A DNA stretch of 64,000 bases from NCBI GenBank assembly GCA_040382935.1, contig JBEIEP010000014.1:1-64000 (forward strand), written 5' to 3'. Under the pieces are notes generated by a model. That model was given only the letters and a program-made list of their open reading frames with translations. It had not been told where the DNA came from and made no database searches. Below are positions 46,271 to 55,760 of the stretch, piece after piece; the stretch's first letter is position 1, and every line of letters begins with the position of its first letter. This DNA is from JALQUL01 sp040382935. Its GTDB lineage: Bacteria; Pseudomonadota; Gammaproteobacteria; Burkholderiales; Burkholderiaceae_C. The translations under genes and the position numbers were made by a program.

Positions 46271-49200
46271 TCACGCGGATTTGCCGCGCAAGCGATCAAA
46301 ACCGCGCTTGATCAAATGCTCCAGATCGTCAAACAAAGTGAACACCGGTGGAATAACGACCAAACTCAAAATGGTTGAGGTAATCAAGCCGCCTATCACT
46401 GCCACCGCCATGGGTGCCCTAAAGCTGGAATCCGCGGCCCCAAGGCTAAGTGCAATCGGCAGCATACCTGCGCCCATCGCGATAGAGGTCATGATGATGG
46501 GCCGCGCACGTTTGTGGCAGGCGTCGACCAAGGCATCGAAGCGGCTCATGGGTTCCACCACGGGGTTGCCGTCACTGCCGTCATGGCCGCGCCTGGCGAT
46601 CACGGCGTAATCGACCAGCAAGATCGAATTTTTGATGGCGATACCCATCAGCATAATCAGACCAATAAATGACGGCATGGACAGGGCTTTGCCAGTGATG
46701 AGCAAAGCCACAAAGGCGCCTCCGGGTGCCACCAGCAGGGCAAATAGCAGGGTGGCGGGCAGCAAGAAGTCTTTGAACAGCAATACCAGCACCAGGTAAA
46801 TACACAGCACGCCGGTCAACATCGCCAAGCCAAAGCTGGCGAACAATTCGCCCATCATCTCAGCGTCTCCCACCTCGATTTTCTTGACACCCGCGGGAAG
46901 GTTCTTTATAGCCGGTAGCTTGTCCACCTGCTCAGTCACTTCGCCCAACGGCAGTCCCGACAATTCGATTTCGAAGGTCACATTGCGTGCACGGTCATAG
47001 CGATCAATCACCGCCGGTCCGCCGGTGAGTTCCAGTGTGGCCACCTGGCCCAACATCACCGGGCCTTTAGGGCTGGGCACGTACAGACGCTCTAAAACAC
47101 CCATGTCTTTACGGGCTGCTTCGTCCAGTTTGACCACGATGGGGATCTGTCGTTGCGCGAGATTGAGCTTGGGCAGGGCTGCGTCGTAGTCCCCGGTAGT
47201 GGCGATTCGAAGTGTCTCACCAATGGCGGCGGTGGTCACACCCATATCAGCGGCTTTGACCAAATCAGGCCGTATGGCCAACTCGGCGCGAATCAAACTG
47301 GCACTTGAGGCCACACTGCCAAGGCCAGGAATGGTGCGCAGGTCCTTCTCTACCGCTACTGCGGCGTCTTGCAAGGCCTTTGCATCGTCTCCTGTGAGCA
47401 CTAGGATGTATTTTTCTCCCGAACCACCCAAGCCAACTTTGCTGCGCATACCAGCCACCGGTTCTATCGCTCCGCGAATTTGGTTTTCAATCACCTGCTT
47501 GCGCGGACGTTCCCCTCTGGGGTCTAGCAAGATCGTCAAGGTGGCCCGCCTAGACTCTGCCGCCCCCGAACTGGCAAAGGGATCGGCCCCGGCAGAGCCG
47601 CCACCCACGGTGGTGTAAATACTTTTGACATGCGGGACTTTGGCAACGGCGCTGCGCACCTGTTCTGAAATGCCTACCGTTTGCGCCAAGGTGGCACCGG
47701 GTTGAAGCTCGAGGTAGACCTGGGTTTGCGAGTTGTCATCCGATGGGATAAAGGCCGTAGGCAGCAGGGGAACTAGGGCGATAGAACCAAAGAAAAACAG
47801 GATGGACATTAACAAGGTGCTCCATCGATGCCTTATGCACCATGCGGCCAGGCCCAAATACCAGCGCATCCAACCGGGGTCGGTATGGACTTTGCCGCTA
47901 TCAGCTTTGAGCATGTAAGCGGCCATCATGGGCGTGAGCAGGCGGGCCACGGCCAGCGAGGCAAACACCGCCAAGGCGGCCGTCCAGCCAAACTGTTTGA
48001 AAAATCTGCCCACAATGCCGCTCATAAACGCCGTGGGCAGAAACACCGCAATCAGCGTAAAGGTGGTGGCAATTACCGCCATGCCGATTTCGTCGGCCGC
48101 CTCCATCGCGGCCTTCAATGGGGATTTACCCATGCGCAAATGGCGCACGATGTTTTCGACCTCAACAATCGCATCGTCCACCAATACGCCGACCACCAGC
48201 GACAGCGCCAAAAGGGTCACCACGTTGATAGAAAAACCCAGGTAGTGCATGCCGATAAACGCGGGGACTACCGACAAGGGCAGCGCCACGGCCGAGACAA
48301 AGGTGGCGCGCCAATCGCGCAAGAACAACCACACCACCAGCACCGCCAACACGGCACCCTCGTACAGCAGCGCGAGCGAGCCGTCGTATTCTTCTTGCAC
48401 CGGATCTACAAAGTTGAACGCCTCCGTCAACTCGATATCGGGATGGGCTTCTTTAAGCGCGGCGAGCTTTTTCATGACACCCGCACCCACCGTCACTTCA
48501 CTTTCGCCCCGGCTTCGAGACACCTCAAAGCCCACTACGGGCTGCCCATTCAGAAAAGCGGCTGCACGGGGTTCGGCGTAGGTATCTTCTACCTTGCCCA
48601 ACTGGTCCAATCGAATGCGCTGCCCGCTGGACAGAGCGATGGGCAACTGGCCTATGTCTGCGGCGGTTTTGGTGGTCACAATGGTTCGCATGGGTTGCTC
48701 ACTGCCCCCCAAATCAACCTTGCCACCCGCACTCTCGGACTGCACCATGCGCAGTTGCCGAGACACGTCGGCTGCGGTGGCGCCAAAGCTTTGCAGCTTT
48801 AATGGATCCAAAGCGACGACCACCTCGCGCGTGACACCACCCACCCGTTTGACCGAGCCTACACCGCGCACCGAGAGCAGTGCCTTGGATACCTCGTTAT
48901 CAACAAACCAGCTCAAAGCCTCGGTATCCATGCTGGGGGCCTGACCACTGGCCCTCGGCACCGACCGAATCGTGAAGGCCAACACCGGCTGGGCGGCCAT
49001 GTCCAGTTTATTGACCACGGGTTCGTTCAGGTCGCTGGGTAAATCGTTGCGTACCTTGGCCACGGCCGAACGCACATCGTCGATGGCCTCTTGTATCGGC
49101 TTTTCGAGTTGGAACTCGTTGGTGAGCGTCACCATGCCGTCCTGCACTTTGGTGGTGGTGTGCTTGAGCCCTTGTACGGAGGCAATGGCGTCTTCCAGCT

Positions 49201-49396
49201 TGCGCGCCACCTCGGTTTCTAACTGCGCGGGTGCGGCGCCAGGTAGCGCCGCGCTGACGATCACGATGGGCATCTCCACATCAGGAAACTGCTGAATCTT
49301 CATGGCCTTGAATGAAATCACGCCTGCAAAGGTGAGCAGGACAAACAGCATCAAGGCCGGAACCGGGTTTTTAATCGACCACGTAGAGACGTTCAT
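46271..49396 (-). CDS. RND efflux pump, permease subunit
   Basis: A 1041-residue inner-membrane proton antiporter of the AcrB/MexB superfamily with twelve helices and two large periplasmic loops. The start WSIKNPVPALMLFVLLTFAGVISF and PDVEMPIVIVSAALPGAAPAQLE are typical, as are VVGVLVDDAIVEVENIVRHL in helix 4, with the proton-relay Asp pair, and the repeat LLMGIAIKNSILLVDYA (helix 10). The branch is nearer to MdtB/TriC-like pumps than to AcrB. Last gene of a TetR-OMF-adaptor-pump operon. Confidence 0.92.
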   Translation of the reverse strand: MNVSTWSIKNPVPALMLFVLLTFAGVISFKAMKIQQFPDVEMPIVIVSAALPGAAPAQLETEVARKLEDAIASVQGLKHTTTKVQDGMVTLTNEFQLEKPIQEAIDDVRSAVAKVRNDLPSDLNEPVVNKLDMAAQPVLAFTIRSVPRASGQAPSMDTEALSWFVDNEVSKALLSVRGVGSVKRVGGVTREVVVALDPLKLQSFGATAADVSRQLRMVQSESAGGKVDLGGSEQPMRTIVTTKTAADIGQLPIALSSGQRIRLDQLGKVEDTYAEPRAAAFLNGQPVVGFEVSRSRGESEVTVGAGVMKKLAALKEAHPDIELTEAFNFVDPVQEEYDGSLALLYEGAVLAVLVVWLFLRDWRATFVSAVALPLSVVPAFIGMHYLGFSINVVTLLALSLVVGVLVDDAIVEVENIVRHLRMGKSPLKAAMEAADEIGMAVIATTFTLIAVFLPTAFMSGIVGRFFKQFGWTAALAVFASLAVARLLTPMMAAYMLKADSGKVHTDPGWMRWYLGLAAWCIRHRWSTLLMSILFFFGSIALVPLLPTAFIPSDDNSQTQVYLELQPGATLAQTVGISEQVRSAVAKVPHVKSIYTTVGGGSAGADPFASSGAAESRRATLTILLDPRGERPRKQVIENQIRGAIEPVAGMRSKVGLGGSGEKYILVLTGDDAKALQDAAVAVEKDLRTIPGLGSVASSASLIRAELAIRPDLVKAADMGVTTAAIGETLRIATTGDYDAALPKLNLAQRQIPIVVKLDEAARKDMGVLERLYVPSPKGPVMLGQVATLELTGGPAVIDRYDRARNVTFEIELSGLPLGEVTEQVDKLPAIKNLPAGVKKIEVGDAEMMGELFASFGLAMLTGVLCIYLVLVLLFKDFLLPATLLFALLVAPGGAFVALLITGKALSMPSFIGLIMLMGIAIKNSILLVDYAVIARRGHDGSDGNPVVEPMSRFDALVDACHKRARPIIMTSIAMGAGMLPIALSLGAADSSFRAPMAVAVIGGLITSTILSLVVIPPVFTLFDDLEHLIKRGFDRLRGKSA

Positions 49397-49414
49397 AACA
49401 AAACCACTTTCCTG

Positions 49415-50638
49415 TTATTTGCTGGCGGACGCCGCGGGCACTGGCGCAGTCGCGCCCGATGCGCCACTATTGGCAACCACGCGCACCAAATCACCATCAT
49501 TCAAGAACCCGGCACCCGTTGCCACCCATTTGGCTTTTGGATCAACAGAGGTGAGCAGCTCAACGTTGTCGCCCACAATGCGTCCGGTTTGTACTTTCAC
49601 TTGCGAAACGCGCTGATCATCGTTAATGCGGTACAGATAAGAAAAGCCGTCGCGTACCACCACCGCCGACTGCGGCACCGTTGACGCTGTGGTGGCTCCC
49701 AGGTCAAATTCACCTCTTGCGAACATGCCCGCCTTGGCCACTTGGGTACCAGCGGGCAGATCGACGTAAACCAATGCAGCGCGGCTGGTGGAATCGACCG
49801 TGGGGGCAATCGCCCTGACTTTGCCGACCAGCTTGCCGCCGCCTGCGGTGATGACAGCCACCGTGGCACCAACTTTGACCCGTGGAATTTCAGCAGAAGT
49901 GACCTCGGCGCGCCATTCCAAACGCTCCTGGCGGATCAGTCGGAACAACTCCATGCCCGCGCCCACCACACTACCGACACTGGCATTGCGCGCGGAAATT
50001 ACCCCTGAATCAGGCGCCAGCACCGTTGCATTGGCCAAACGTATGGTTTGTGCGTCGACGGCGGCCTGCGTCGCTTGTACACGTGCCTTCCCGGCATTGG
50101 CTGCCGTTTGCATTTGGTCGATTTGTTGGGTGCTTAAAGCGCCGGTTCCTTTGAGGCTCTGGGCGCGCTCGGCGTTGGCCTGTGCGTCTGCCCATTGCGC
50201 CTGTGCCTCGGCCAAGGCGGCTTTGCTCTGTGCCAAATCGGCGCGCACGCTATCGGCGGCGAACTGGGCTAACAGCTGTCCCTTTTGCACCCGGTCGCCC
50301 ACGTTGACCACGACTTGGGCCAGACGCAGTCCGTTGGACTCTGCACCAATGCTGGCCTCCTGCCAGGCGGCCACATTGCCGTTGGCCGCCAAACTGACGG
50401 GCAGTGAAACCTGTTGCACCGAGACGGTGTTGACGGTGAGCGCGGGCTTGCCTTTGGGCGCGGACGCGGCGGCTTTTGGCGCCTCGACAGCGGCTTTGGT
50501 GCCCGTGGCCTTGCTTGGGTCTGATTTATTCATCCACAGGGCCCCGGCAGCGGCCAATGCAACGACGGCGGCAATCACCAACACCAAAGGGCGAGATACG
50601 CCCGCTTGCGCTTTGAAGGGGAGAAGTTTGAAGTTCAT
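49415..50638 (-). CDS. RND efflux periplasmic adaptor (HlyD/AcrA family)
   Basis: Membrane-fusion protein that joins the pump to the outer-membrane channel. The 407-residue product has an N-terminal anchor (about 19-38), an alanine/lysine-rich linker, the lipoyl half-motifs (LRLAQVVVNVGDRVQKGQLLAQF and LAPDSGVISARNASVGSVV), a long helical hairpin between them rich in Ala/Gln, and a beta-barrel domain. Start at the ATG at 50638; the longer open frame overlaps the upstream gene and is spurious. Confidence 0.9.
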   Translation of the reverse strand: MNFKLLPFKAQAGVSRPLVLVIAAVVALAAAGALWMNKSDPSKATGTKAAVEAPKAAASAPKGKPALTVNTVSVQQVSLPVSLAANGNVAAWQEASIGAESNGLRLAQVVVNVGDRVQKGQLLAQFAADSVRADLAQSKAALAEAQAQWADAQANAERAQSLKGTGALSTQQIDQMQTAANAGKARVQATQAAVDAQTIRLANATVLAPDSGVISARNASVGSVVGAGMELFRLIRQERLEWRAEVTSAEIPRVKVGATVAVITAGGGKLVGKVRAIAPTVDSTSRAALVYVDLPAGTQVAKAGMFARGEFDLGATTASTVPQSAVVVRDGFSYLYRINDDQRVSQVKVQTGRIVGDNVELLTSVDPKAKWVATGAGFLNDGDLVRVVANSGASGATAPVPAASASK

Positions 50639-50660
50639 GCTAAGTTCCAATGCGTTGAAT

Positions 50661-52127
50661 TTACTGAGGGTTGGGGGCGCTGGCGGTTTGGGCTTGCCAG
50701 CCTCCACCCAAGGCGCGGTAAAGGGCAATCCAGGCGTTGATGCGTTCATTTTCGAGCGCGTAAAGATTGGCTTGTGACGACAGCCACTGCCGCTTTGCGT
50801 CTTCAACATCGGTCTGGCTGGCCAAGCCTTTGCCCAACCTGGCCAAAGTGGCCGCTTGCAAATCGGCCAATTGTTGGACACTTGCCTTCGCAAGTGCGCC
50901 TTGCTCTTGAGAGCTGTTCAACCGGTTGAGCGCATCGTCCACCTCGCCCACCGCTTGGCGCACCTTGGCACCATAGTTGACCAAGGCCAGCTCGAACTGT
51001 GCCACTGCCACCTGTGTTGCGGCGTCGCGTTGACCCCCATCCCACAGGGGCATGCTAAGGCCCAGCGGCCCCAAAGACCAAGTTAAGAAGTCGCCGGTTG
51101 CGCCGTTCACACTGGCGCGGGTACCGCTCAAGGAACCGTTAAGGCTTAACCGTGGGTAATGCTGTGCGCGGCTGGCGCCGACCTCGTGCCGGGCGGCGGT
51201 TGCCTCTTGCTCGGCGGCCCACACGTCAGGGCGCTGTAACAACAATTGAGCGGGTAATTCTGGGATAGACGGCAAGGCAACGGCTGTGACCAACGGAGCA
51301 GCGGGCTGCACCTGGGTGGCACGTTGCAGCGTGGCAGCACTTTCACCCGTCAACGCCACCAGGCCTATGCGTGCGCTGGTGCACTGCGCCCGCGTCTGCG
51401 CCAGCGCCGACTGGCTTTGTAGCTGAGCCACCGACAACCCCGTTGCCTGAGTGGCGGCCAAAAGCCCCGCCTTAACCAGCAATTGGGACAATCGTACCGA
51501 CTCGGCCAAAGACTTGGCTTGTTCATCCTGGGCGTAGGCCAGACGCTCGCAAGTTTTGAGCGCGAAGTACGACCGTGCCACCTCCGCGGCCAACGAGACC
51601 CTTGCATCATGCCAGTTGGCCTGGCCCGCCGACAGCCTGGCCTTGGCCGCCGCCTGGGTGGCAGCCAAGCCCCCAAAAAGATCAATCTCCCAACTGGCCT
51701 GTGCCGACGCGATCAACCCTGAGGCCACCGGGTCTCCCACAGACCCCACCCCACGACTCAATCCCAGCGAGCCCTGGGCCAGTGGCCCCGCTTGGGCACC
51801 GGCCTGTATTTGGCTGGCCCGTGCCTGTGCCATACGGGTTTTGGCCGCTTCTACCGACGGCGACAACGCCTGCGCTTTGTCAATCAAAGCCACCAGGGTG
51901 CTGTCACCCAAACCCGCCCACCATTGGGACAGGCCCTGTACGGAGCCTTGATGTGGCACCAGCACAGAGGCCTGCGCCGTGGATGCCGCACTGGGTACGG
52001 TACTGGTCCAGGCCGTCTGGGTTGGGGCTGCCGGTACAACCAACGGCGTTTGCGCAGAACAAGCGATCAATGCGAGGGGGACAAGGCAGGCTGCGGCTCG
52101 TCGAAAATGAAATCGGTTTACTACCAT
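50661..52127 (-). CDS. Outer-membrane efflux lipoprotein (NodT/OprM family)
   Basis: TolC-like exit duct, 488 residues. A lipoprotein signal (LIACSAQ, Cys about residue 23) precedes two OEP repeats; WWAGLGDSTLVALIDKAQ, then SLGLSRGVGSVGDPV and ASWEIDLFGGL mark the NodT family. ATG at 52127; the open frame upstream crosses the tetR gene in another frame and is not real. Second gene of the operon, 19 bases downstream of tetR. Confidence 0.9.
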   Translation of the reverse strand: MVVNRFHFRRAAACLVPLALIACSAQTPLVVPAAPTQTAWTSTVPSAASTAQASVLVPHQGSVQGLSQWWAGLGDSTLVALIDKAQALSPSVEAAKTRMAQARASQIQAGAQAGPLAQGSLGLSRGVGSVGDPVASGLIASAQASWEIDLFGGLAATQAAAKARLSAGQANWHDARVSLAAEVARSYFALKTCERLAYAQDEQAKSLAESVRLSQLLVKAGLLAATQATGLSVAQLQSQSALAQTRAQCTSARIGLVALTGESAATLQRATQVQPAAPLVTAVALPSIPELPAQLLLQRPDVWAAEQEATAARHEVGASRAQHYPRLSLNGSLSGTRASVNGATGDFLTWSLGPLGLSMPLWDGGQRDAATQVAVAQFELALVNYGAKVRQAVGEVDDALNRLNSSQEQGALAKASVQQLADLQAATLARLGKGLASQTDVEDAKRQWLSSQANLYALENERINAWIALYRALGGGWQAQTASAPNPQ

Positions 52128-52146
52128 TTGCTTCACACGGGTTTCC

Positions 52147-52851
52147 TTATAAATGGGGGCGGGTCTCAAGTCGGCGACGTTCACATTCGACCATGGCCAG
52201 GGCATACTCCAACAACTGATCGGTGTAGTCGTCAATCGCCTTTTCATTGGCAAGCAACTGGGGAGCAACGCCCTGTACCACATCACGTGAGACCAACAGG
52301 TGCACACCCAAACCCGCAATGGACAAAGCCAGACGCAAAATTCTGTCGTCGGGTTGCGCAAGGCCCAATTCTTGGCACAAGCGCTGCTGCAGCGCTTTTT
52401 GGGCGGGCAAAATCTCTTTGTGGATTTCGTCCTCCCACAAGCCCGAGGGCTCCAACATTTCCCGCATGTGCAAACGAATCCGCCAGGCGGCCACGTCACC
52501 GTGTTTGAGAGGTTCAACGAAGGATTTAATCAGATCCGAAAGCACCTGGCGCAGCGTTTGCTCGCTCAAAGGCGTCGGATTGGTAACCATGCGCTCAAAC
52601 AGGCCTGAACTTAACAAATTGTCGTTATAGGCCGCGCGGTACAGCCCGGCCTTGTCCGTGAAGTAGTAGCTGACGGCCGATACGTTGACCTCGGCCTTTT
52701 TTGCCAATTCACGAATCGAGGTGTTGGCAAATCCACGTTCAGCAAACAACTGCAAAGCGCTTTTAAGCAGGCGTTCGCCCGTGCAGCTGGCATCTTTGGA
52801 GGTCACCGTGGGCGACATAAGCTGGGTAGTGTGATTTGATCCATGTGACAT
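52147..52851 (-). CDS. TetR-family regulator (CerR/DUF1956 type) of the efflux operon
   Basis: A 234-residue repressor. The DNA-binding domain is at about residues 25-70 (ERLLKSALQLFAERGFANTSIRELAKKAEVNVSAVSYYFTDKAGLYRAA), and the C-terminal half, with LHMREMLEPSGLWEDEIHKEI, matches the DUF1956/CerR ligand domain. The ATG at 52851 is preferred because the alternative ATG at 52878 lies inside the operator palindrome. First gene of the operon it probably represses. Confidence 0.88.
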   Translation of the reverse strand: MSHGSNHTTQLMSPTVTSKDASCTGERLLKSALQLFAERGFANTSIRELAKKAEVNVSAVSYYFTDKAGLYRAAYNDNLLSSGLFERMVTNPTPLSEQTLRQVLSDLIKSFVEPLKHGDVAAWRIRLHMREMLEPSGLWEDEIHKEILPAQKALQQRLCQELGLAQPDDRILRLALSIAGLGVHLLVSRDVVQGVAPQLLANEKAIDDYTDQLLEYALAMVECERRRLETRPHL

Positions 52852-52869
52852 GGCGTGATTAAACCACGA

Positions 52870-52885
52870 TTCAAACAAACGTTTG
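52870..52885 (-). promoter_or_regulatory. Probable TetR operator
   Basis: TCAAAC, AAAC, GTTTGA: perfect 6-bp arms, four-base spacer, 19 bases before the tetR start. The position fits an autoregulatory site controlling tetR and the efflux genes behind it. Confidence 0.6.
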
Positions 52886-52920
52886 ATTAATCCGCCTGTT
52901 TCTGTGATTAATGCGGGGGG

Positions 52921-55728
52921 TTATTCTGGCGGAAACACCAACTCCCACACCTGCGCAATTGCCATTTGCTCGGCTTGTAAATCCTCTAGGGCTACCTGGG
53001 TGGGGGCCTCGTCCAACCGCGCACGGTGCTGCACCTGCCGCAATGTGCGGTAGGCATTGGCGGCAGCAAGCCCTGTGCCAGGGGGTAGCAGTCCCACCGC
53101 TTCCAAGCGTTGAAGCAGTGCAATGTTGCCCACGTTGTCGCGCAGTTGGGGGTAGTTTCGGGCGTGCCCCAAAACTAAAGTTTGCACCACAAACTCGGCA
53201 TCTACCATGGCCCCTTTGCTGTGTTTGACATCAAACAAGCCCGGTTTAGCCGGATGGGCTTGCCGTACTCTCTCGCGCATGGATGTGACCTGCTGGTGCA
53301 ACAAAGCCAGGTCACGCGGCGCTGTCAATACCTGTTCCCGCACGGCCTCAAAACGCTGGGCCAAGGCAGCGCTTCCCAGCACAAAGCGCGCGCGGGTCAT
53401 GGCCTGGTGCTCCCAGGTCCAGGCGGTGTTGGAGCCTCGCTGCAGTTGGTAGTCAGCAAAGGCCTCAAACGTGGTGATCAGCAGGCCTGAGCTGCCGTTG
53501 GGTCGAAGTGCCGTATCGATTTCAAACAAATCGCCTTCACTGGTTTTTACGGTCAACCAGGTGATCAGTTTGCGTACCAGCGCGGCGTAGGCCTGCTGGG
53601 CCAGTTCGTGGTCGTCTTCGTAAACAAACACGATGTCCAAGTCACTGCCGTAACCCAATTCTTTGCCCCCCAATTTTCCGTAGGCGATGATCGCAAATTG
53701 CGGCACAAAATCGGCCTCGCTTCGGTGTTTGTTGCGCAATCGCTGCCAGCACCATCGGGCGGTTACCTCAAGTACGGCGTCGGCCAGCGCGGTCAGGTCG
53801 TCGGCTACCTGTTCAACCGTCAGCGCGCCCTCTACGTCACGCGCCAAGGTACGAAATACTTCGGCGTGGTGGGCCCGGCGCAGGAGGTTGAGCAAGGACT
53901 CCTCATCGTCCTCACCCGTGACTTGTAAGGATGCGCGGCGCTTTTCCAGCTCTGCCGCAAATTCTGAGGCGCTAAATCGACCGGTGACCAAATCCTGGCT
54001 GGCCAATTCGTCAATCACGCCCGGGTGTTGTTGCAGGTAACGGGCGGGCCAGCGCGCCGATCCCAGCAGGCGGCACAAACGGGCGTGAACGGCTGGGCGT
54101 TCCAGCAGCATGGCCAGGTAACTTTCGCGGCGCAACAGGGTCTCCATCCAATCGACCAGTCGAGTCGCAGCAGACTGTGTGACCTTGCCCTCATCCAGCC
54201 ACTGGCCCGTCCGCTGCATCAGTCTAAACAAACGCGACCGTGCCTGGTCACGCAGCCCCTGCACCTTGGGGTTGTTGCGCCAGTCCTGGCAACGCGCACC
54301 CAGCGCCTCGGGCAATTGAACCAGCAGAGCATCCAGGTCGCAGCCGTCAAACGAGGCCCCCTGGCGCACTCTGCTTTGACCCTGGGGAGATGCCACCGTG
54401 GCGCTGTCATGACCTGGGTCATTTTGATCGTCCTGATCTCCCCCCAACAAACTGTCAAACTCCTTGGCAACAAAGTTGCGGTGGTCGGCCAAAGTACCCA
54501 AAAACTTTGCGGTACTTTCCATGCTCAGCGTGTTGGCCAACCAGTCCAGGTCGGCCCGCTCAATGGGCATGACCTGGGTTTGTTGATCGTCCAAGTACTG
54601 AATGCGGTGTTCCACCTGCCGCAAAAACCGATAGGCATTGCCCAGCTGCTGTGCGGCCTCTGGGGTCATTAGACCGGCTTTTGCAAGCAAGGGCAAGGCA
54701 CCCAAGGTAGAGCGGGTGCGCAATTCGGGAAACTGTCCACCACGCACCACCTGCAGCAGTTGCACAATGAATTCGATCTCGCGAATCCCGCCCCGCCCCA
54801 GCTTGACGTCGTTGGCGCGGTGCGCCTGCCCCGCGGCCTGGGTGGCGGCGTGCTGGCGAATCTGGCTATGCAGGGTGCGCAGGGAAGAAAAGACGTTGTA
54901 ATCTAGGTAACGCCTGAACACAAAGGGCAACACCACCGGTCGCAGCGCCCGGGCCGCGCCGCTTTGCACGGCCGCCAAAGGCGCAACGATGCGGCTTTTG
55001 AGCCAGGCAAAACGCTCCCATTCTCGCCCCTGCACCTGAAAATACTCCTCTAGCGCCGCCAACGATACACAGGCCGGGCCGGAGTTGCCATTAGGTCTAA
55101 GGGCCAAGTCCACCCTAAACACAAACCCGTGCGCGGTGACCTCTCCTATCAGGCTTGATACCAAGCGTACCACCTTGCAAAAATACTCATGAACCGTGGT
55201 TTTCCCGCGTCCGTCGGCTTGGCCCTGGGTTTCACCATCGGCGTCATATACATAAATCAGATCAATGTCGCTGGACACATTGAGCTCGCGTGCGCCCAGC
55301 TTTCCCATGCCAACCACCCACAACTGGGCCCGGCGTCCATCAGCCAATAATGGGGGGCCATGGCGAGTGTCCAGTTGGCACTGGGCTTCTTGCAACGCTA
55401 GGTCTAGGCTCCACTGCGCCAATTCCGAGGCCGCCGTGGTGACTACGTCCAAAGAAGCGCCCTGGTCACAGTCCATCTCCACGAGACGGTGCATCACCAA
55501 CTGGCGCGTAATGCGTAGCGCATCGGCAACGTTTTCTCCTTCTTCTTGCAACGCGCGATAACAGGCGGCAATGGTGGAATGCACCGGTGGCCCCAAGGGC
55601 AAACGGTCCAAGCGGTCTCCATACCGCCGCTCCAACCTTTGAAAAAAACGGCTGTGCTTACTTTTTGTTCCGCTTTCCAGACCAAAATGTTGGGCCGCTT
55701 GGGCTTGTGCAGGAGTGTCAGACGTCAT
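52921..55728 (-). CDS. glnE: Glutamine synthetase adenylyltransferase/deadenylase GlnE
   Basis: Bifunctional regulator that adenylylates and deadenylylates glutamine synthetase in response to PII. The 935-residue protein has two nucleotidyltransferase domains, an N-terminal deadenylase with the SSDIDLIYVYD motif (about residues 150-160) and a C-terminal adenylylase with GSDLDIVFVYEDDHE (about 695-710), separated by the regulatory helices. All acidic metal ligands are present. Diverges from yhdP with almost no spacer, so promoters must overlap the coding starts. Confidence 0.96.
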   Translation of the reverse strand: MTSDTPAQAQAAQHFGLESGTKSKHSRFFQRLERRYGDRLDRLPLGPPVHSTIAACYRALQEEGENVADALRITRQLVMHRLVEMDCDQGASLDVVTTAASELAQWSLDLALQEAQCQLDTRHGPPLLADGRRAQLWVVGMGKLGARELNVSSDIDLIYVYDADGETQGQADGRGKTTVHEYFCKVVRLVSSLIGEVTAHGFVFRVDLALRPNGNSGPACVSLAALEEYFQVQGREWERFAWLKSRIVAPLAAVQSGAARALRPVVLPFVFRRYLDYNVFSSLRTLHSQIRQHAATQAAGQAHRANDVKLGRGGIREIEFIVQLLQVVRGGQFPELRTRSTLGALPLLAKAGLMTPEAAQQLGNAYRFLRQVEHRIQYLDDQQTQVMPIERADLDWLANTLSMESTAKFLGTLADHRNFVAKEFDSLLGGDQDDQNDPGHDSATVASPQGQSRVRQGASFDGCDLDALLVQLPEALGARCQDWRNNPKVQGLRDQARSRLFRLMQRTGQWLDEGKVTQSAATRLVDWMETLLRRESYLAMLLERPAVHARLCRLLGSARWPARYLQQHPGVIDELASQDLVTGRFSASEFAAELEKRRASLQVTGEDDEESLLNLLRRAHHAEVFRTLARDVEGALTVEQVADDLTALADAVLEVTARWCWQRLRNKHRSEADFVPQFAIIAYGKLGGKELGYGSDLDIVFVYEDDHELAQQAYAALVRKLITWLTVKTSEGDLFEIDTALRPNGSSGLLITTFEAFADYQLQRGSNTAWTWEHQAMTRARFVLGSAALAQRFEAVREQVLTAPRDLALLHQQVTSMRERVRQAHPAKPGLFDVKHSKGAMVDAEFVVQTLVLGHARNYPQLRDNVGNIALLQRLEAVGLLPPGTGLAAANAYRTLRQVQHRARLDEAPTQVALEDLQAEQMAIAQVWELVFPPE

Positions 55729-55760
55729 AATTGGCCGTTCGTTTTAAATCACCAGTGCCC

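Noticed and set aside
47828..48802. 324-codon plus-strand frame opposite the RND permease
   Set aside because: His/Gln/Arg-rich shadow of the well-supported pump gene.
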